64,000 bases of DNA from Vulcanisaeta sp. JCM 16161 (GTDB taxonomy: Archaea; Thermoproteota; Thermoprotei; Thermoproteales; Thermocladiaceae). Under the pieces are notes generated by a model. That model had not been told where the DNA came from, did no database searches, and saw only the letters and a program-made list of their open reading frames with translations. The DNA lies in the NCBI RefSeq assembly GCF_001316285.1, contig NZ_BBDO01000009.1:40052-104051 (forward strand). The letters run 5' to 3'. Each line of letters begins with the position of its first letter. The stretch's first letter is position 1. The translations under genes and the position numbers were made by a program. Positions 48,578 to 58,333 of this stretch are shown piece after piece.

Positions 48578-49269
48578 TCACTCCTTATTGAACATGGATA
48601 GGGAACTCTTGAGTAACTTAACCTTATTACATAAACCAATGCTTAACTGGCCGGGGCCTGTCTTGCCGCGTACCGAGCAGTACATGAGGCTGAGCCCATG
48701 ATTATTGAGACGGCCCTATACGTCGGATTCCTCGGAATCACAGCTACATTAATATCACCGACATTAAGCAACCTTAGTAGGTTTAGGAAGTCGTCATCAT
48801 TGATTGAGAAGACCTTATACATCAATGCCTTAAACCTCCTTGCGATATCGAGGTCCTTAAGCGCCAATTCATAGGCGTTCACATCCCTACTAAATACATG
48901 CCTTGAGAGTATTGAGCCTTCGGCAATATCGCCATACATGTCAGGGCGTTTAACCAATAACTCAACCTCTATGTCAGGCACCGCGCCAACGCCCTTACCA
49001 AACTCAAGAATACCGTACTTAACCTCAGGATTAATAACGCGGCTACCACCCTCCCCATGCTCTCTCACGGTAATTATTGTTGGGTAGTGCGATACGTAAT
49101 CCTCAATTACCCTCCTAACCTCCTGGGTTAGGCTTAGGTTATCCATGTAATCAAGCCTGAGCTCCACGGCTTCGCAGGATGTGGGTAAGTAGTAGAAGGA
49201 TGGTTTCTTCAGTGGTATGGCGCACACGAGCACGGGCTTACTCATTAGTAATTTGTCCCATGTAGACAT
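48578..49269 (-). CDS. aroD: 3-Dehydroquinate dehydratase, type I (C terminus frame shifted)
   Basis: Type I dehydroquinase, dehydrating 3-dehydroquinate by a Schiff-base lysine. It has AVELRLDYMDNLSL, TIITVREHGEGGSRV, HVFSRDVNAYELALKD (catalytic His region), RRFKALMYKVFSIND (Lys region) and VAVIPRNPTYRAVSIIMGSA. A shift near 48655 changes the tail to APGQLSIGLCNKVKLL (GQLS is the conserved C-terminal motif) ending at TGA 48578. About 230 aa. It is the only shikimate gene here on the minus strand and is divergent from aroK. Confidence 0.9.
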
Positions 49270-49332
49270 TACTAGGTATTAATGCTTAGAAATTTAAAAG
49301 TATTGTTACTAAATGCCGGTAATAAATAGATC

Positions 49333-50155
49333 ATGGGATCTACGGACATGGAATACATAACCTATGGAGGTATATCCATAATAAACGCGGTACCTGCGTG
49401 GCTCGGCGGTGCCGCGGCCATAGACCTTAAGGTTAGGGTTAAGGTTAGGGGAGGCTCATGCGGGGTGAGTGATTTTGTTAAATTCATTATTGATTATTTA
49501 AGTGGTAAGTTCGGTATTAGGCATGATATATGCGTTGAGGTCCATAGTGAGGTTCCACCGGGTAGTGGTCTCAAGAGTAATAGTGCGGTTGCCGTAGGCG
49601 TGATATATAGCTTACTAAGTTCACTTAGGGGGAGTGCGGACCCCGTGGAGCTGCCAGGTTGGCTGCCGAGGTGACTAGGGCTCATGGCTCATCAATAACG
49701 GGTGCCTTTGACGATGCATCAGCGCGATACTTGGGGGTGTTGTGCTGACTGATAATAGGTCCCTGAAGGTAATTAAGCAGGTAAGCCAGGACCCACTTAC
49801 CGTGGTCATCACAGGCTATAGGACTAGAAAGAAGCTGCAAAACCTTGGCAGGTTAGGGGCCCTCTCGGGAATTTATCAGGCGCTATTTAACATGGCGCTA
49901 GGTGGTGATTTATGGAGGGCGGCAACAATAAATGGAATACTCGTTGCGGAATCCCTGGGCTACTACAATGCCTTAGAAACCATAGGCACTGCATTAAGGC
50001 TTGGTGCAGTGGCCTCTGGCGTGAGTGGCAATGGCCCATCAATCTACGCCGTATTCAAGCCAGGTGAGGAGGGGCCATTTATAGACTATATAAGAAGTAC
50101 CTGGGGCTATTACCTAGTCACTAGGTTGGTTGAAACTCGGTATTTAGTCCCGTGA
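49333..50155 (+). CDS. aroK: Archaeal shikimate kinase, GHMP type (frame shifted)
   Basis: GHMP-superfamily shikimate kinase, the archaeal non-homologous replacement for bacterial AroK. The ATP-binding motif is VPPGSGLKSNSAVAVGVIYS. After shifts near 49665 and 49725 it continues EVTRAHGSSITGAFDDASA and ILGGVVLTDNRSL, with the C-terminal GHMP motif GAVASGVSGNGPSIYAVF. About 274 aa, a usual size. Start 49333. It begins the right-hand shikimate block followed by transketolase. Confidence 0.92.
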
Positions 50156-50223
50156 GGACTCACGGAATGCATTATTGGGAATATAGAGAATATAGGTTAG
50201 GATAATCCTTAAATATTTGTTAA

Positions 50224-51964
50224 ATGTTCCGTAGTCCGTATGGAATATCAGGAATTCCAATGGTGATCGATGGATCGAAGGTGTTGATTGACGTGAATAG
50301 GCTTATGGAGGTTAGAGATAGGGCTAGGGATTTACTGATTAGGTTAGATAAGGAGTTTCCATACATACACCTGGGCTCTTCATTGGCGGCTTTGGACATA
50401 GTGAACGTCCTCATTAGGGTTTTAAGGAGGGGCGGTGATTGTAGGGATTGGTTCATACTGAGTATTGGTCATGTGGCGCCAGCCTATACGCCATATTAGC
50501 CGTTGAGGCTTAATACCTGTTGAGAGGCTTATGGAGATTAATCAATTATCCTCGAGCATATCGACGCATGCCGATAACATGGACCTACCGTATATAGATG
50601 CCACAACGGGCTCGCTTGGTCAGGGGCTGAGCATGGGCGTGGGTTTGGCGTTGGCGAATAGGGTTAGGGGTTGTGATGATGGTGTTGTGTACGTGTTAAT
50701 GGGTGATGGGGAGCTGAATGAGGGCCAGCCATGGGAGGCGGCAATGACGGCCGTTAAGTACGGCTTAGACAACTTGGTGGCTATCGTCAGCCTAAACGGC
50801 TATCAACTGGATGGACCTGTGGGTACGATAAAGCCCATTAATTATGCCAGGGTCTTCGAGGCCATTGGTTGGAACGTGCTTTATGGTAATGGCCATGATT
50901 ACGAAGACATCGTTAGGCTAATCATTAAGGCACGCGAGACCAGGGGTAGGCCAACGGTAATATTCCTAAGCACCGTTAGGGGCAGGGGAGTTAGGAATCT
51001 CGAGAACACGGGTAAGCAGACGCTCAATCCACCACCGAGGCCTCAATTCTCAATGAGGGAGGCCCTGGGAACTACATTGGCTAGGCTTGGTGAGGATAAT
51101 GATAGGTTGGTCGTTGTGACGGCAGACGTGGGCGAGTCGACAAGAGCTAGGTACTTTGGCGAGAGGTTCCCAAATAGGTATTTCAACGTTGGTATTTCGG
51201 AGCAGGATTTAATAGGCGTATCCGTTGGGCTTGCCCTGGGTGGGTACACGCCCGTGGCCATGGCCTACGCCATGTTCATGATGAGGGGCTGGGAACAAAT
51301 AAGGAATTCCCTGGGTAGGATGAACCTGAATGTCAAGCTCATAGCAACACACGCAGGCCTAAGCGACTTTGCCGATGGACCAAGCCACCAGGCGCTCGAG
51401 GATGTGGCCCTAATGAGGACGTTAAGCAACATGGTCGTCGTGGCGCCAGCCGATGCGTGGGACGTAGAGAGGATAATACCTAAGGTCATTGAGTATAGGG
51501 GGCCTGTCTATGTCAGGATTGGTCGTGACTACTCACCGCCAATAACCATGGACCTGGAATACGAGTTCAGGATTGGCGAGATCTACGAGTTAATCGATGG
51601 CGATGACGTGGTCATCATGGGATACGGGCCACCGCTTTACAATGCCGTGAAGGCCTCCCTGGAATTGAGAAAGATGGGTATTAGGGTGGGCGTCTATAAC
51701 GTACCAACGATTAAACCACTCAATAAGGATGCCATAGTTAGGGTTGCCCGTAGGGTTGGGAACATAATCGTTGTAGAGGAGCACTCACCAAGGGGTGGCC
51801 TGGGCTCGGCAATCGCTGAGTTGGTGAGCGATTTCGCAAGGGTTAGGATATTGGGTGTTGATGGTTATGGTCATTGGGGCAGGTCCGAGGAAGAGTTACT
51901 GAGGTTTTATGGGCTTGATGAGGAGTCGATAATGGATGCAGCGCTGAAACTCCTCAATTCATGA
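50224..51964 (+). CDS. tkt: Transketolase, N and C parts in one gene (N part frame shifted)
   Basis: Thiamine-diphosphate transketolase, making erythrose 4-phosphate for DAHP synthesis. The N part has FPYIHLGSSLAALDIVNVL, then after shifts near 50482 and 50511 DATTGSLGQGLSMGVGLALA, the TPP motif VLMGDGELNEGQPWEAAM and IVSLNGYQLDGPVGTI. The frame continues through a short linker (NPPPRPQ) into the C part (VVVTADVGESTRARYFG, RYFNVGISEQDLIGVSVGLA, IATHAGLSDFADGPSHQALE). About 580 aa. Archaeal transketolases are often two adjacent genes, but here the linker is clearly uninterrupted. Start ATG 50224 or 50260. Confidence 0.9.
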
Positions 51965-52006
51965 AGATACACAAAGCTTTTTACCTCAGGGTAGTAATGT
52001 TGATGA

Positions 52007-53294
52007 ATGGGTAGGTTAATCATTAATGGCTTTAAGGCTCGGGAGGTGGTTGTTGAGGCCCCACCATCTAAGGCGCTGACGCTTAGGTACATCCTCGCCT
52101 CCGCCCTCTCGAGGACCTGGGTATCGCTTAGGAAGTTGAATTGGGGCGACGACACCTGGTCAATAATTAGGGGTGTTAAGCCGATCTCAGAGATTGAGGT
52201 TAAGGGTGACCATGTGAGGGTTAGGCGTGGAATCATGATAGAGAGGTTTAGGGTCATTGACGTTGGTGAGAGTGGGTTCACGCTTAGGGTATTGACGGGG
52301 GTTTACTCCGGAATTGATGGAACAACATTACTAATGCCGAGGGGCTCATTAATTGGTAGGCCAATGGATGAATTATTGAACGCGCTCAAGAACCTGAACG
52401 CCAAGGTTGATAGGTTGGGTAGTGTGGTTAGGGTTATTGGTAGTAGGTTGGTTGGTGGTTACGTAATGATAAGTGGCTCGGTGAGCTCACAGTACGTATC
52501 GGCCCTACTATACCTTGCACCACTCACGGAGGGAGGCATTGAGATAGGTATTAAGCCTCCGGTGAAGTCACGCCCATACATAGACGCAACAATAAACGTG
52601 CTTAGGGACTTCGGCGTGAACGTGGAGAGGAGTAACGATACAATATACGTAAGTGGGTCCCAGGAGTTTAGGGCCGTTAATGAGGAGTTCGTGATACCTG
52701 GCGATTACTCATTGGCTGCGTACTACGTGGTCCTCTCGGTATTGACAGGCACTGACTTGAGGATAACGAACCTATACAGGGATAAGGCTATTGAGAGTGA
52801 GTACTCATTCATTAAGTACGCTAGGGAGGTTGGCGTGGATATTGAGGAATATGAGGACTCGGTGATTGTTAAGGGTTCCTCCATTAGAGAATTAAGGCCA
52901 TTAAATGCGACTTAAGCGACTCGCCAGACATCGTAATGCCCCTGGCGCTCTTGCTCGTAAGGCTCGGGGAAGGTCAAGGATATCGGGTGTTGGGCACCTG
53001 GTATATAAGGAGAGTAATAGGCTTAGGGGGATCGCCGCAGTACTTAAATGCCTTGGTGCCGGTGTGAGTGTTGATGAGACTAATGGCGTTATTGAGATAG
53101 AGGGTACTCATGAAATTAGGGGTGGCTGTGAGATCGATGCTTTAAATGACCATAGGATAGTGATGATGGGGGTGATCGGCGCCTTACCTGCTAGGGAGCC
53201 TATGATTATAATTAATTGGGAGGGTGTTAGTAAGTCCTGGCCAACATTCATTTGGGATCTAGAGAGACTGGGTGCTAATGTTAGGCTCACGTAA
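52007..53294 (+). CDS. aroA: 3-Phosphoshikimate 1-carboxyvinyltransferase (EPSP synthase; frame shifted)
   Basis: EPSP synthase joins PEP to shikimate 3-phosphate. Features include VEAPPSKALTLRYILASAL (substrate-binding S-K), DVGESGFTLRVLTGV, VMISGSVSSQYVSALLYLAP, KPPVKSRPYIDATINVL, VIPGDYSLAAYYVVLSVL and, after two shifts (near 52909 and 52950), DSPDIVMPLALLA, GVGHLVYKESNRLRGIAAVL, and ALNDHRIVMMGVIGAL. About 430 aa. The sequence after it holds no chorismate synthase gene. Start ATG 52007. Confidence 0.93.
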
Positions 53295-53404
53295 TTCATG
53301 GCGCCAGTTAATTAGGTCTTCTGCTATTGACGAAATTCCTAATTATAATTCCTTAAGAATTCATACAAATCTTTTTATTAAAATTAGAATATCAAGAGAA
53401 ATGT

Positions 53405-53839
53405 ATGGCCGAAGTACGTGAAATAATATTTTACGGTAAAAGCGGGGATGGAGTACACGCATTGGTTGATCAAGTAGCTCAAAGGTTGATTAAGCGGGGA
53501 TTTTACGTAATCGCATACCCCGAGTACGACCCGGAGCGTAGGGAGACCCTGGCCAAGGTTCACGTAAGGGTTTCCAAGGAGCCAATACACGTAAGGGGTC
53601 CCGTAATGAACCCGGAAATCGCCGTGCTCCTTGACGTTAGGTTACTTAGGGATAACCAGGAGGCATTGGGCGCCAGGAAGATCATAGTTAATGCTCCGAG
53701 TAGGGAGATCGTGACTAAGTACGCGGGTAATGTTAATGGTGAGGTGATAAACGTAAACCTAAGCGAGTTAAGGAGGACCGGCACCGATTACTCGATGGGT
53801 ATTGTCGACTTAATAATCAATACATTACTTAATGGTTAA
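53405..53839 (+). CDS. Orphan 2-oxoacid:ferredoxin oxidoreductase gamma-like protein
   Basis: An intact 144-aa protein resembling the gamma subunit of pyruvate/2-oxoacid ferredoxin oxidoreductases: REIIFYGKSGDGVHALVDQV (in place of the usual GRGGQG loop), FYVIAYPEYDPERRETLAKV, HVRVSKEPIHVRGPVMNPEI and VLLDVRLL. No alpha, beta or delta subunit gene adjoins it. The gene lies between aroA and trpC, where crenarchaeal aromatic clusters may carry aroC. A role as an electron-transfer or scaffold partner in aromatic metabolism is possible but unproven. Its stop shares TTAA with trpC. Confidence 0.7.
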   Translation: MAEVREIIFYGKSGDGVHALVDQVAQRLIKRGFYVIAYPEYDPERRETLAKVHVRVSKEPIHVRGPVMNPEIAVLLDVRLLRDNQEALGARKIIVNAPSREIVTKYAGNVNGEVINVNLSELRRTGTDYSMGIVDLIINTLLNG

Positions 53840-54599
53840 GCCTGATAATTCCCTGGCAAGTTCATATCCCTCATTAACGCGGTGCCCACAAGCACGGCAT
53901 TAGCACCCTCCCTGGCAAGCCTTAAGGCATCACTTGAGTTCCTAACACCACTCTCGGCAATTATCACGTCAACCCTACCCCTAACAGCCCTAATTATTGA
54001 GACCGCCCTATCCAGAGACACCGATAGATCACCGAGGTCCCTGGAGTTAACACCAAGCATCACATTTGGATTAGTGCCAACAACGTCCAGCGCATCCTCC
54101 TCATTATCGACCTCAATAAGCGGTTCTAAACCGAGGCCCACAGCGTAGTCCACTAAATCCCAAAGCGCATCGCCTAGTAATCTCTTAATGAGCAATACCG
54201 AGCTCACACCCAACCTACTGGCTTCGTCAATCTGTTCCTTACTTATTACGAAGTCCTTATACAATATGGGCTTGCCGTAGGTTAGGGCTATTTTAACGAA
54301 TTCAGGGGAGCCTAGGAAGTATATTGGCTCCACCAGAACGCTAAGGCCCGTGGCGTATTGGCTGACGAAGTTGAAGTAGGTCCAGGGATCAAGGTCAAGC
54401 CTAATGACACCGCTGGGGCTAGCCCTCTTATACTCGGCTATTAGGGCTAGGTAGCCTCGGAGTTACGATCCTCAATAGCCTTAACCATACTGGGAGCCTT
54501 AACATTAATCCTAAGGGCTTCCACACGCCTTCTGGTTAATTCGCCAATGGTTTTTAGGAAGTCCACGGTGGTGGAGTCCACGGGATTAAATATAAGCAT
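53836..54599 (-). CDS. trpC: Indole-3-glycerol phosphate synthase (frame shifted near 54460)
   Basis: TrpC closes the indole ring in tryptophan synthesis. From ATG 54599 the N terminus is LIFNPVDSTTVDFLKTIGEL, then a shift near 54460 leads to ALIAEYKRASPSGVIRLD (catalytic Lys in the EYKRASPS motif), LVEPIYFLGSPEFVKIAL, PILYKDFVISKEQIDEASRL, LEPLIEVDNEEDAL, MLGVNSRDLGDL and IIAESGVRNSSDA. About 255 aa. It is on the minus strand, divergent from trpA, so one 120-bp region can control both halves of the pathway. Confidence 0.92.
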
Positions 54600-54678
54600 T
54601 TCCAAATCTATATACCATATGTATGAATATGTATTTCTTGAACGATAATAATTACTAATGGACAAGATATACATAAAG

Positions 54679-54688
54679 CTTTTAAATA
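54679..54688 (+). promoter_or_regulatory. Putative TATA box of trpABDFEG
   Basis: CTTTTAAATA lies about 42 nt before the trpA ATG (54726), predicting a short leader. The same 120-bp trpC-trpA spacer should contain the trpC promoter on the other strand. I see no terminator-like hairpin or Trp-rich leader peptide. Confidence 0.4.
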
Positions 54689-54725
54689 CCTGAACAAACA
54701 GGCTATTGGTGAATTCCATGCCCCA

Positions 54726-55448
54726 ATGGTCATAAGGAAACCGGGCTTGGGCGCATACATAACCGCCACGTACCCAAATAAAGAATCCTTCCTAAATGCC
54801 GTGAAGTGCCTGTCAAGGGTCTCTGACTTCCTTGAAATAGGCATACCAACGCAAAACCCGAAGTACGATGGACCCATCATTAGGAGGACGCACTTCGCCT
54901 CTGAGCTCAAGGGCTTGGAGGCCGTTAAGGTGGCCAGGTATGGTGATGTGTCAACAATACTCATGGGTTATGTGGAGGACTATGTCAATAATATGGAACT
55001 CGTCGCTGAAACCGCCAGTGAGGTTGGCGCATCCTCCGTGTTATTCCCAGACCTATTATTCGAGCATATAGACCTTCTTGAGAGTTACGTGAGTACAATG
55101 AGGGATTACTCATTAAGACCCACCTTCTTCGTCTCGAGCAACACTCCGCATAGGTTAGTAAGCGCCCTTGTTAGGTATGAACCATTATTCATATACCTAG
55201 GGCTATACGCAGCCACAGGAATAAAACTGCCCCTCTACATCGAGAGGAATGTTAGGGAGGTTAGGAAGCTCGTTGATGACGTGACGCTTGTCGCAGGCTT
55301 CGCCATAAACACCCCAGAGATGGTTAAACTGGTGATTAACGCCGGCGCCGACGCGGTGGTTGTTGGGACGGCACTCGTGGATAAGTTAAACGATTCGAGG
55401 GCCTGTACCGAATTCATGACCATACTCAGGGGTGGTTTACCACGATGA
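54726..55448 (+). CDS. trpA: Tryptophan synthase alpha chain
   Basis: An intact 240-aa TrpA, cleaving indole-3-glycerol phosphate to indole. Signature parts are GAYITATYPNKESFLNAV, SDFLEIGIPTQNPKYDGPII (catalytic Glu in EIGIP), GASSVLFPDLLFE, TFFVSSNTPH and VTLVAGFAINTPEMV with GADAVVVGTALV. The start at ATG 54726 is out of frame with the nearby ATG at 54718. The stop overlaps the trpB start (ATGATT at 55445), so the two chains are translationally coupled. Confidence 0.93.
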   Translation: MVIRKPGLGAYITATYPNKESFLNAVKCLSRVSDFLEIGIPTQNPKYDGPIIRRTHFASELKGLEAVKVARYGDVSTILMGYVEDYVNNMELVAETASEVGASSVLFPDLLFEHIDLLESYVSTMRDYSLRPTFFVSSNTPHRLVSALVRYEPLFIYLGLYAATGIKLPLYIERNVREVRKLVDDVTLVAGFAINTPEMVKLVINAGADAVVVGTALVDKLNDSRACTEFMTILRGGLPR

Positions 55449-56683
55449 TTCCGCACTATTGGTATAACATAAACGTGGACCTGCCGAAGCCATTACCGCC
55501 ACCCATCGATCCATACGAGGTGGACTCGAGGATTGCACTGCTCATGAGGATACTACCCAGTGAGTTGATTGATCAGGAGTTTACGCCACTTAGGTATGTG
55601 CCAATACCCGATGAGGTTAGGGAACTCTACGAGAGGATGGGTAGGCCAACACCATTTAGGAGGGCCTATGGGCTTGAGAAGGCGTTGGGTAATGGCGTTA
55701 GGATTTACTATAAGTTTGAGGGTGCGTTACCAACCGGTTCCCATAAATTAAACACTGCAATACCACAGGTTTACTACGCACTTAAGGATGGTGCTAGGGA
55801 GGTCGTTACCGAGACAGGCGCTGGGCAATGGGGATTGGCAGTATCGCTAGCCGCGGCCCTACTGGGCGTTAAGGCGACGATTTTCATGACTAGGAACTCC
55901 TACTTCAATAAGACGCAGAGGGTGCTCTTCATGAGGACTTACGGCGCAGATGTTTACCCAAGCCCAAGTGAGTTAACGAAGTATGGCAGGGAGGCACTGA
56001 GGGTCAGGCCTGACCACCCAGGTAGTTTAGGCCTTGCTATTACTGAGGCTATTGAGTTCACGTTAATGGGTGAGGGTAGGAAGTACATACCGGGTAGTGT
56101 GCTTGGTTTCGTAATACTGCATCAAACCGTGATTGGTCAGGAGGTGCTGCAGCAAATGCCCGAGGAGCCAGACCTAGTCATTGGGTGCGTCGGCGGTGGT
56201 AGTAACTTTAGTGGCTTTTCGTTCCCGATGATTGGGGCTAGGCTTAGGGGTGAGGGGTTTGAGAGGACTAGGTTTCTTGCCGTTGAGTCGAGGGCAGCGC
56301 CCAAGCTAACCAGTGGTAGGTACATGTATGACTTCCCCGACACAGGCGGGTTACTACCGATGGTTAAGATGCTCACCCTAGGCCACGACTACGTACCACC
56401 ACCAACACACGCGGCGGGGCTTAGGTACCACGGTGCAGCACCATCACTTTCACTGTTGGTTAGGGAGGGCATTGTCGAGGCTAGGGCATATGGGCAGGAG
56501 GAGGTTATGGAGGCCGCAAGGCTCTTTGCGAGGACCGAGGGAATAATACCAGCCCCAGAGTCTGCGCATGCGATAAGGGCCGTGATTGATGAGGCTAAGA
56601 GGATGCCCAAGGGCTCGGTCATATTCTTCAATTTATCGGGCCATGGCCTCCTCGATGTTGATGCCTACAGTAATGTTGGGTGA
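55445..56683 (+). CDS. trpB: Tryptophan synthase beta chain, TrpB2 type
   Basis: An intact 412-aa PLP enzyme joining indole and serine. The PLP lysine is in GALPTGSHKLNTA (K101). Other motifs are VVTETGAGQWGLAVSLAAAL (catalytic Glu), RNSYFNKTQRVLFMRTYGA, IGCVGGGSNFSGFSFP (phosphate loop) and FFNLSGHGLLD. The extended N terminus (IPHYWYNINVDLPKPLPPPI) and several insertions mark the TrpB2 group, which in crenarchaea replaces TrpB1 in the trp operon. It overlaps trpD at TGATG. Confidence 0.95.
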   Translation: MIPHYWYNINVDLPKPLPPPIDPYEVDSRIALLMRILPSELIDQEFTPLRYVPIPDEVRELYERMGRPTPFRRAYGLEKALGNGVRIYYKFEGALPTGSHKLNTAIPQVYYALKDGAREVVTETGAGQWGLAVSLAAALLGVKATIFMTRNSYFNKTQRVLFMRTYGADVYPSPSELTKYGREALRVRPDHPGSLGLAITEAIEFTLMGEGRKYIPGSVLGFVILHQTVIGQEVLQQMPEEPDLVIGCVGGGSNFSGFSFPMIGARLRGEGFERTRFLAVESRAAPKLTSGRYMYDFPDTGGLLPMVKMLTLGHDYVPPPTHAAGLRYHGAAPSLSLLVREGIVEARAYGQEEVMEAARLFARTEGIIPAPESAHAIRAVIDEAKRMPKGSVIFFNLSGHGLLDVDAYSNVG

Positions 56684-57692
56684 TGGGCATGAAGGAGATA
56701 CTCGAGAAGATAGCCAGGGGGCTAACGTTGAGTGTTGATGAGGCTTATGAGGTTGCCAGGGGCATGCTAACAAACGTTGATGAGCCTTATCGGCGGCAAT
56801 ACTAATGGGTTTAAGGGTGAGGGGTGAGGCGTCGAGCGAGATAGCGGGCTTCGCGAAGGCGCTTAGGGATTTCTGCGTTAAGATACCCATAGATGATAGG
56901 GGTAGGTACGTGGATACGGCGGGCACGGGGGGTGACGGGTTTGGAACGCTTAATGTATCCACGGCGGCCGCGTTGGTGGCGGCTTACCTGGGGGCCCGCG
57001 TCATTAAGCATGGAAACAGGGGCGTATCATCAACCTCAGGTAGTGCGGACTTCCTCGAGGCGCTAGGCTTCAACATAAACATACCGCCTAGTAAGGCGGC
57101 TGAGATGGCGATTAAGTACCGCTTCACCTTTGCCTTCGCCCCTGCCTACCACCCGGCAATGAGGAACGTGATGCCTGTGAGGAAGAAGTTGGGCATTAGG
57201 ACGATATTCAATTTAATAGGTCCACTGGCAAACCCAGCCCTATTAACTAGGCAGTTGATTGGTGTGGCGGATAGCTCGCTAATGGATAGGATGGCTGAGG
57301 CAGCGTCAATGCTCGGTTATGAACATGCGGTGCTGGTGCACGGCGAGCCCGGGATTGACGAAATTTCCGTGTTTGGAAGGACAATGATTATGGAGGTCAG
57401 AGGAAATAACGTGGATAAGTACTTTATCGAACCCAGGGACCTTGGACTGAGCACCCACAGGATTGAGGAGGTTAGGGTTTCAAGCCCACTTAATAGTATT
57501 GAGAAGGTTAGGCGGGCCGTGTCGGGCGAGGACGCGGCAGCGAGGGACTTCATAATAGCAAACACGGCATTTACGCTATATGTAGCTGGCGTGGTTAGGG
57601 ACCCCAGGGATGGCGTTGATTACGTAAAGTCAAACCTGGACGATGGCTTTTGGAATTACGTGAACGAGCTCGCCAGGGTGAGTAGGTCATGA
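56683..57692 (+). CDS. trpD: Anthranilate phosphoribosyltransferase (frame shifted near 56789)
   Basis: TrpD transfers phosphoribose from PRPP to anthranilate. The N-terminal piece (KEILEKIARGLTLSVDEAYE) is separated by a lost T near 56789 from AAILMGLRVRGEA. Core motifs are VDTAGTGGDGFGTLNVSTAA (PRPP site), VIKHGNRGVSSTSGSADFLE (KHGNRxxSSxxGxADxLE), FAFAPAYHPAMRNVMPVRK and TIFNLIGPLANPA. About 337 aa. ATG 56683 overlaps the trpB stop. The trpF start overlaps its end. Confidence 0.95.
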
Positions 57693-58333
57693 CATTGCTC
57701 AAGATTTGCGGGGTTACTAACGTTAAGGATGCAGTGATGGTGAGTAGGTATGCCGACTACGTCGGTGTCATCGTGCACTCAGGAATACCTACACCGAGGA
57801 TTGTTGGTAATGACGTCGCCAGGGAGATTGTTAGGTCAGTCAGTGGGGCTAGGGTTGTCGGTGTTGTGGAGGGTCTTAGATTGATTGATGCCATTAAATT
57901 AGTCGGTGGCCTTGGGTTTGAGGTTCTTCAGTATCACGGTGACTTTGAACCCAGCGGTGAGGTCATTGACCTAGTTAATGAGTTTGGGATTAGGCTGGCG
58001 CCTGTGTTGACGTACATGGGTGATAAATCAATAATTAATAGGGCTGTGAAGCTCTCGTTAATTGATTACGTGGAGTACGTGCTCATCGACGCGCCAAAAA
58101 CGAACTTCACTAAGTACGAGTACGGCCTCAAGCTACCCCTTGACCTAATTAGGGAGGTTAGTGCCATACCTAGGGTTGGCATTGCCGGTGGTATAAACCC
58201 GAGTAATGCGGTCATTGTGATGGGTTATAAGCCGTTCCTAATTGATGTGAGTTCAGGTGTTGAGAAGAGCCCTGGAATTAAGGATGAGGAATTGGTGAGG
58301 AGGATTGCGGAGGTGGTTAGGAATGCCCACTAG
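57689..58333 (+). CDS. trpF: Phosphoribosylanthranilate isomerase
   Basis: An intact 214-aa TIM-barrel Amadori isomerase. It has LLKICGVTNVKDAVMV (catalytic Cys in KICG), ARVVGVVEG, EVLQYHGDFEP, VLIDAPKTNFTKYEYG (catalytic Asp region) and RVGIAGGINPSNAVIV with LIDVSSGVEKSPGIKD. ATG 57689 overlaps the trpD stop, and its end overlaps the trpE start at 58323. Tight packing suggests one transcript. Confidence 0.94.
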   Translation: MTLLKICGVTNVKDAVMVSRYADYVGVIVHSGIPTPRIVGNDVAREIVRSVSGARVVGVVEGLRLIDAIKLVGGLGFEVLQYHGDFEPSGEVIDLVNEFGIRLAPVLTYMGDKSIINRAVKLSLIDYVEYVLIDAPKTNFTKYEYGLKLPLDLIREVSAIPRVGIAGGINPSNAVIVMGYKPFLIDVSSGVEKSPGIKDEELVRRIAEVVRNAH

